Positions 62,371-64,000 of a DNA stretch of 64,000 nt are shown piece by piece. A program made the position numbers and the translations under genes. Numbering within the stretch: position 1 is the stretch's first letter; the number at the start of each line of letters is the position of its first letter. Source of the stretch: Bacteroidota bacterium (GTDB taxonomy: Bacteria; Bacteroidota; Bacteroidia; Bacteroidales; Prolixibacteraceae); NCBI GenBank assembly GCA_023412195.1, contig JAEYNZ010000045.1:34956-98955 (forward strand), read 5' to 3'. The notes beneath the pieces are model-generated. The model was not told the origin of the DNA and ran no database searches. It was given only the letters and a program-made list of their open reading frames with translations.

Positions 62371-63078
62371 ATGAACAGATATAATCGAATCCTCCTGAAG
62401 CTTAGCGGGGAATCACTCATGGGAAGTCAGAATTACGGGATAGATAATACAATGCTGGATGAATATGCCTCACAGATAGCAGAAATCAAAGAACAGGGAG
62501 TTCAAACGGCCATTGTTATAGGCGGAGGTAATATATTTAGAGGATTAAGTGGTTCAGCCAAAGGATTTGACCGGGTAAAGGGAGACCAGATGGGTATGCT
62601 GGCCACTGTTATAAACAGCCTTGCATTAAGTTCTTCGTTGAAGAATCACGGAGTGGAATCAAGGGTCTTTACAGCAATCAGAATGGAACCTGTAGCTGAA
62701 TATTATTCCAAGGAAACAGCAGTAAGAGCTCTGGAAGAAGGACAGGTAGTCATCATCGCCGGAGGAACGGGAAATCCATATTTTACCACAGATACGGCAA
62801 GTGCATTAAGGGCTGTGGAAACGGGTGCCGATATAATGATGAAAGGAACAAGGGTCGATGGTGTTTATACAGCAGACCCTGAAAAGGATCCGGCAGCAGT
62901 AAAATTCGATAAAATAAGTTTTGAGGAAGTGTATGAACGCAACCTCAAAGTCATGGATCTTACTGCAACCACCCTCTGTAAAGAAAACAAAATGCCCATT
63001 CTGGTGTTCAATATGGACAAAAAGGGAAACCTTCTAAAAGCAGTAACAGGAGAAAAACTTGGCACAATAGTTTATTAA
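62371..63078 (+). CDS. pyrH: Uridylate kinase
   Basis: 235 residues of the amino-acid-kinase fold: YNRILLKLSGESLMG at the start, VIGGGNIFRG, DQMGMLATVINSLAL, the nucleotide-binding FTTDTASALRAVE and ADIMMKGTRVDGVYTADP. It makes UDP from UMP for RNA, lipid and cell-wall sugar synthesis. The gene is 21 bases after the acyl-CoA ligase and precedes frr, the usual pyrH-frr order; rpsB and tsf, often upstream, are not here. Confidence 0.97.
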   Translation: MNRYNRILLKLSGESLMGSQNYGIDNTMLDEYASQIAEIKEQGVQTAIVIGGGNIFRGLSGSAKGFDRVKGDQMGMLATVINSLALSSSLKNHGVESRVFTAIRMEPVAEYYSKETAVRALEEGQVVIIAGGTGNPYFTTDTASALRAVETGADIMMKGTRVDGVYTADPEKDPAAVKFDKISFEEVYERNLKVMDLTATTLCKENKMPILVFNMDKKGNLLKAVTGEKLGTIVY

Positions 63079-63165
63079 TTAACTGTTTCATAGAAGAACA
63101 TTTGCACAGAAATGAACTTTTAAAAACAAATGAAACAAAATATTTTTCCTTGTTTATATTTTTTT

Positions 63166-63173
63166 TATATTTG
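63166..63173 (+). promoter_or_regulatory. Candidate -7 box for frr
   Basis: TATATTTG matches TAnnTTTG. The nearest TTG (63150-63152) is only 13 bases upstream, so the -33 element is poor. The box lies within the extra N-terminal codons of any longer frr frame, supporting the start at 63210. Confidence 0.5.
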
Positions 63174-63209
63174 CTATCAATCAAAGGTCAAAAATTCAGC
63201 GATAAACTC

Positions 63210-63773
63210 ATGCAAGAGGAAGTAGATTTTGTCATTGAACATTGCAATGAAAAAATGAGAGCAGCGATCAGGCATCTCGAAAAGGAACTGGTGCATATCA
63301 GGGCAGGAAAAGCATCCCCTGCCATGCTCGAAGGTCTTCATGTAGATTATTATGGTACCCAAACACCCTTAAATCAGGTTTCAAACATAAGTACACCCGA
63401 TGCACGGACAATTGCTGTTCAACCATGGGAAAAAAGTATGATACCCATTATTGAAAAAGCAATCAGAAATGCAAATCTGGGTTTCAACCCGGATAACAAC
63501 GGTGAAATTATTCGTATAAATATACCTCCTCTTACAGAAGAAAGAAGAAAGCAACTGGTAAAACAAGCCGGTCAGGAAGGTGAAACAGCCAAAGTCAGCA
63601 TCAGGTTAGCAAGGAAAGAATCAAACGAAAGCTTGAAGAAATTGTTAAAAGAAGGATTGTCTGAAGATATAGAAAAAGATGCTGAAGCAGAAATTCAAAA
63701 GTTAACTGATAGTTTTGTAAAAAAAATTGATATCTTAGTAGAGGCTAAGGAAAAAGATATTATGACAATATAA
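63210..63773 (+). CDS. frr: Ribosome recycling factor
   Basis: 187 residues from the ATG at 63210, the normal RRF length; a longer frame from 63102 would add 36 hydrophobic, non-conserved residues and cross the candidate promoter. Family features are the N-terminal helix, LVHIRAGKASPAMLEGLHVDYYG and PLNQVSNISTPDARTIAVQPW, then NIPPLTEERRKQLVKQA and a long C-terminal helix. It splits the post-termination ribosome with EF-G. Followed by a terminator. Confidence 0.97.
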   Translation: MQEEVDFVIEHCNEKMRAAIRHLEKELVHIRAGKASPAMLEGLHVDYYGTQTPLNQVSNISTPDARTIAVQPWEKSMIPIIEKAIRNANLGFNPDNNGEIIRINIPPLTEERRKQLVKQAGQEGETAKVSIRLARKESNESLKKLLKEGLSEDIEKDAEAEIQKLTDSFVKKIDILVEAKEKDIMTI

Positions 63774-63825
63774 TTGTTTCTAGTTTTCTGTTTTCTGAAC
63801 ATTGTTTAATTGTTTTCATGGCTTT

Positions 63826-63857
63826 GAGGCAGCTTGCAGAAGCTGCCTTCTTTTTTA
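63826..63857 (+). terminator. Terminator after frr
   Basis: GGCAGCTT (63828-63835) and AAGCTGCC (63840-63847) make a perfect 8-bp stem with a four-base loop, followed by TTCTTTTTT. Confidence 0.9.
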
Positions 63858-63871
63858 CCTTCATCTATGAA

Positions 63872-63910
63872 ATAAAAAAAAGAGGCTGTCTCAAAAGGGC
63901 AGCCTCTTTA
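63872..63910. terminator. Bidirectional-type hairpin, strong on the minus strand
   Basis: AGAGGCTG (63881-63888) pairs with CAGCCTCT (63900-63907), extended by two more inner pairs, with a seven-base loop. A run of seven A precedes it, so on the minus strand it ends in a T run. Either a convergent gene lies beyond the window or this is a second barrier after frr. Confidence 0.7.
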
Positions 63911-63912
63911 AT

Positions 63913-63942
63913 TTGTTGATAATCAACAATTAAATGTTGATA
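63913..63942. repeat. Palindrome with a direct half-site repeat near the right edge
   Basis: TTGTTGAT-A-ATCAACAA (63913-63929) is a perfect palindrome. Its half-site TGTTGATA (63914-63921) recurs at 63935-63942, exactly 21 bases (two helical turns) downstream. The pattern resembles an operator upstream of a gene that may begin at the ATG at 63994. Confidence 0.5.
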
Positions 63943-63993
63943 TCTTAGCCTTAATTTATTAATTATCAAGCAGATAATTTTTTAAATTAGGAT

Positions 63994-64000
63994 ATGAAAA
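63994..64000 (+). CDS. Possible start of a gene cut off by the right edge
   Basis: ATGAAAA at the very end, preceded by AGGAT. It is downstream of two terminators and an operator-like palindrome. Only two codons are visible, so this is a guess. Confidence 0.22.

Noticed and set aside
63881..63907. GAGGCTGTCTCAAAA as an insertion-sequence end
   Set aside because: It resembles terminal repeats of some elements, but it is half of a self-contained hairpin with flanking A/T runs and there is no transposase or second end; a terminator explains it better.
1..64000. CRISPR arrays, tRNA or rRNA genes, prophage or toxin-antitoxin pairs
   Set aside because: No regularly spaced repeats, cloverleaf-like segments or matching genes were found on reading both strands.

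Overview
The window looks like a chromosomal segment of a Bacteroidota bacterium, most likely order Bacteroidales or a close marine or anaerobic relative. The signs are a SusC/SusD pair, a type IX secretion C-terminal sorting domain, the fused LpxC-FabZ enzyme, a eukaryote-type (GH13_8-like) GlgB and several TAnnTTTG promoters with TTG about 19-20 bp upstream. These are lineage marks read from the sequence; the species cannot be named.

Layout. 1-12733 (minus strand) is a polysaccharide utilisation locus: SusC, SusD, a two-LamG surface lipoprotein, three paralogous glycoamylase-fold (GH144-like) enzymes and the first 23 codons of a further lipoprotein gene that leaves the window. The GH144 relationship suggests beta-1,2-glucan as substrate (inference). 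13224-16034 is a large unrecognised membrane-anchored propeller protein. 16178-20973 (minus) is rimP-nusA-infB. 21149-25700 (plus) is an HD phosphohydrolase followed by lpxD, lpxC-fabZ and lpxA. 25788-26321 is a gene-free stretch with three kinds of small repeats. Then come a secreted esterase (26322-27293) and a heavy-metal RND efflux operon with an upstream His-rich small protein (27456-33771). thiL (minus) lies divergent to sufBCDS, a BASS-type transporter, sufE, a MIP18-family protein and queG (35117-43009). Next are an MG2/orphan-plug protein, a trans-sulfuration PLP enzyme (minus) and a class A penicillin-binding protein. 49733-60075 is a glycogen cluster: branching enzyme, GSCFA protein, debranching enzyme, GT4 glucan synthase-like enzyme, GH57 enzyme and alpha-glucan phosphorylase. 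It is followed by an XRE-cupin regulator with an acyl-CoA ligase, then pyrH and frr.

How the genes work together. The locus at the left would bind a glucan at the cell surface, cut it with enzymes carrying different export signals and import oligosaccharides through SusCD; a strong hairpin between the binding-protein genes and the enzyme genes may set their ratio. The glycogen cluster makes, branches, trims and phosphorolyses an internal alpha-glucan, and its GSCFA gene is locked between glgB and the debranching gene by overlapping reading frames. The suf genes assemble Fe-S clusters, needed by QueG next door among others. I found no rRNA, tRNA, CRISPR array, prophage or intact insertion sequence. 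No wholly new system is evident; the best leads are the GSCFA gene in the glycogen operon, the three-way GH144 set with different export signals, the unrecognised 936-residue protein and the repeat cluster after lpxA.
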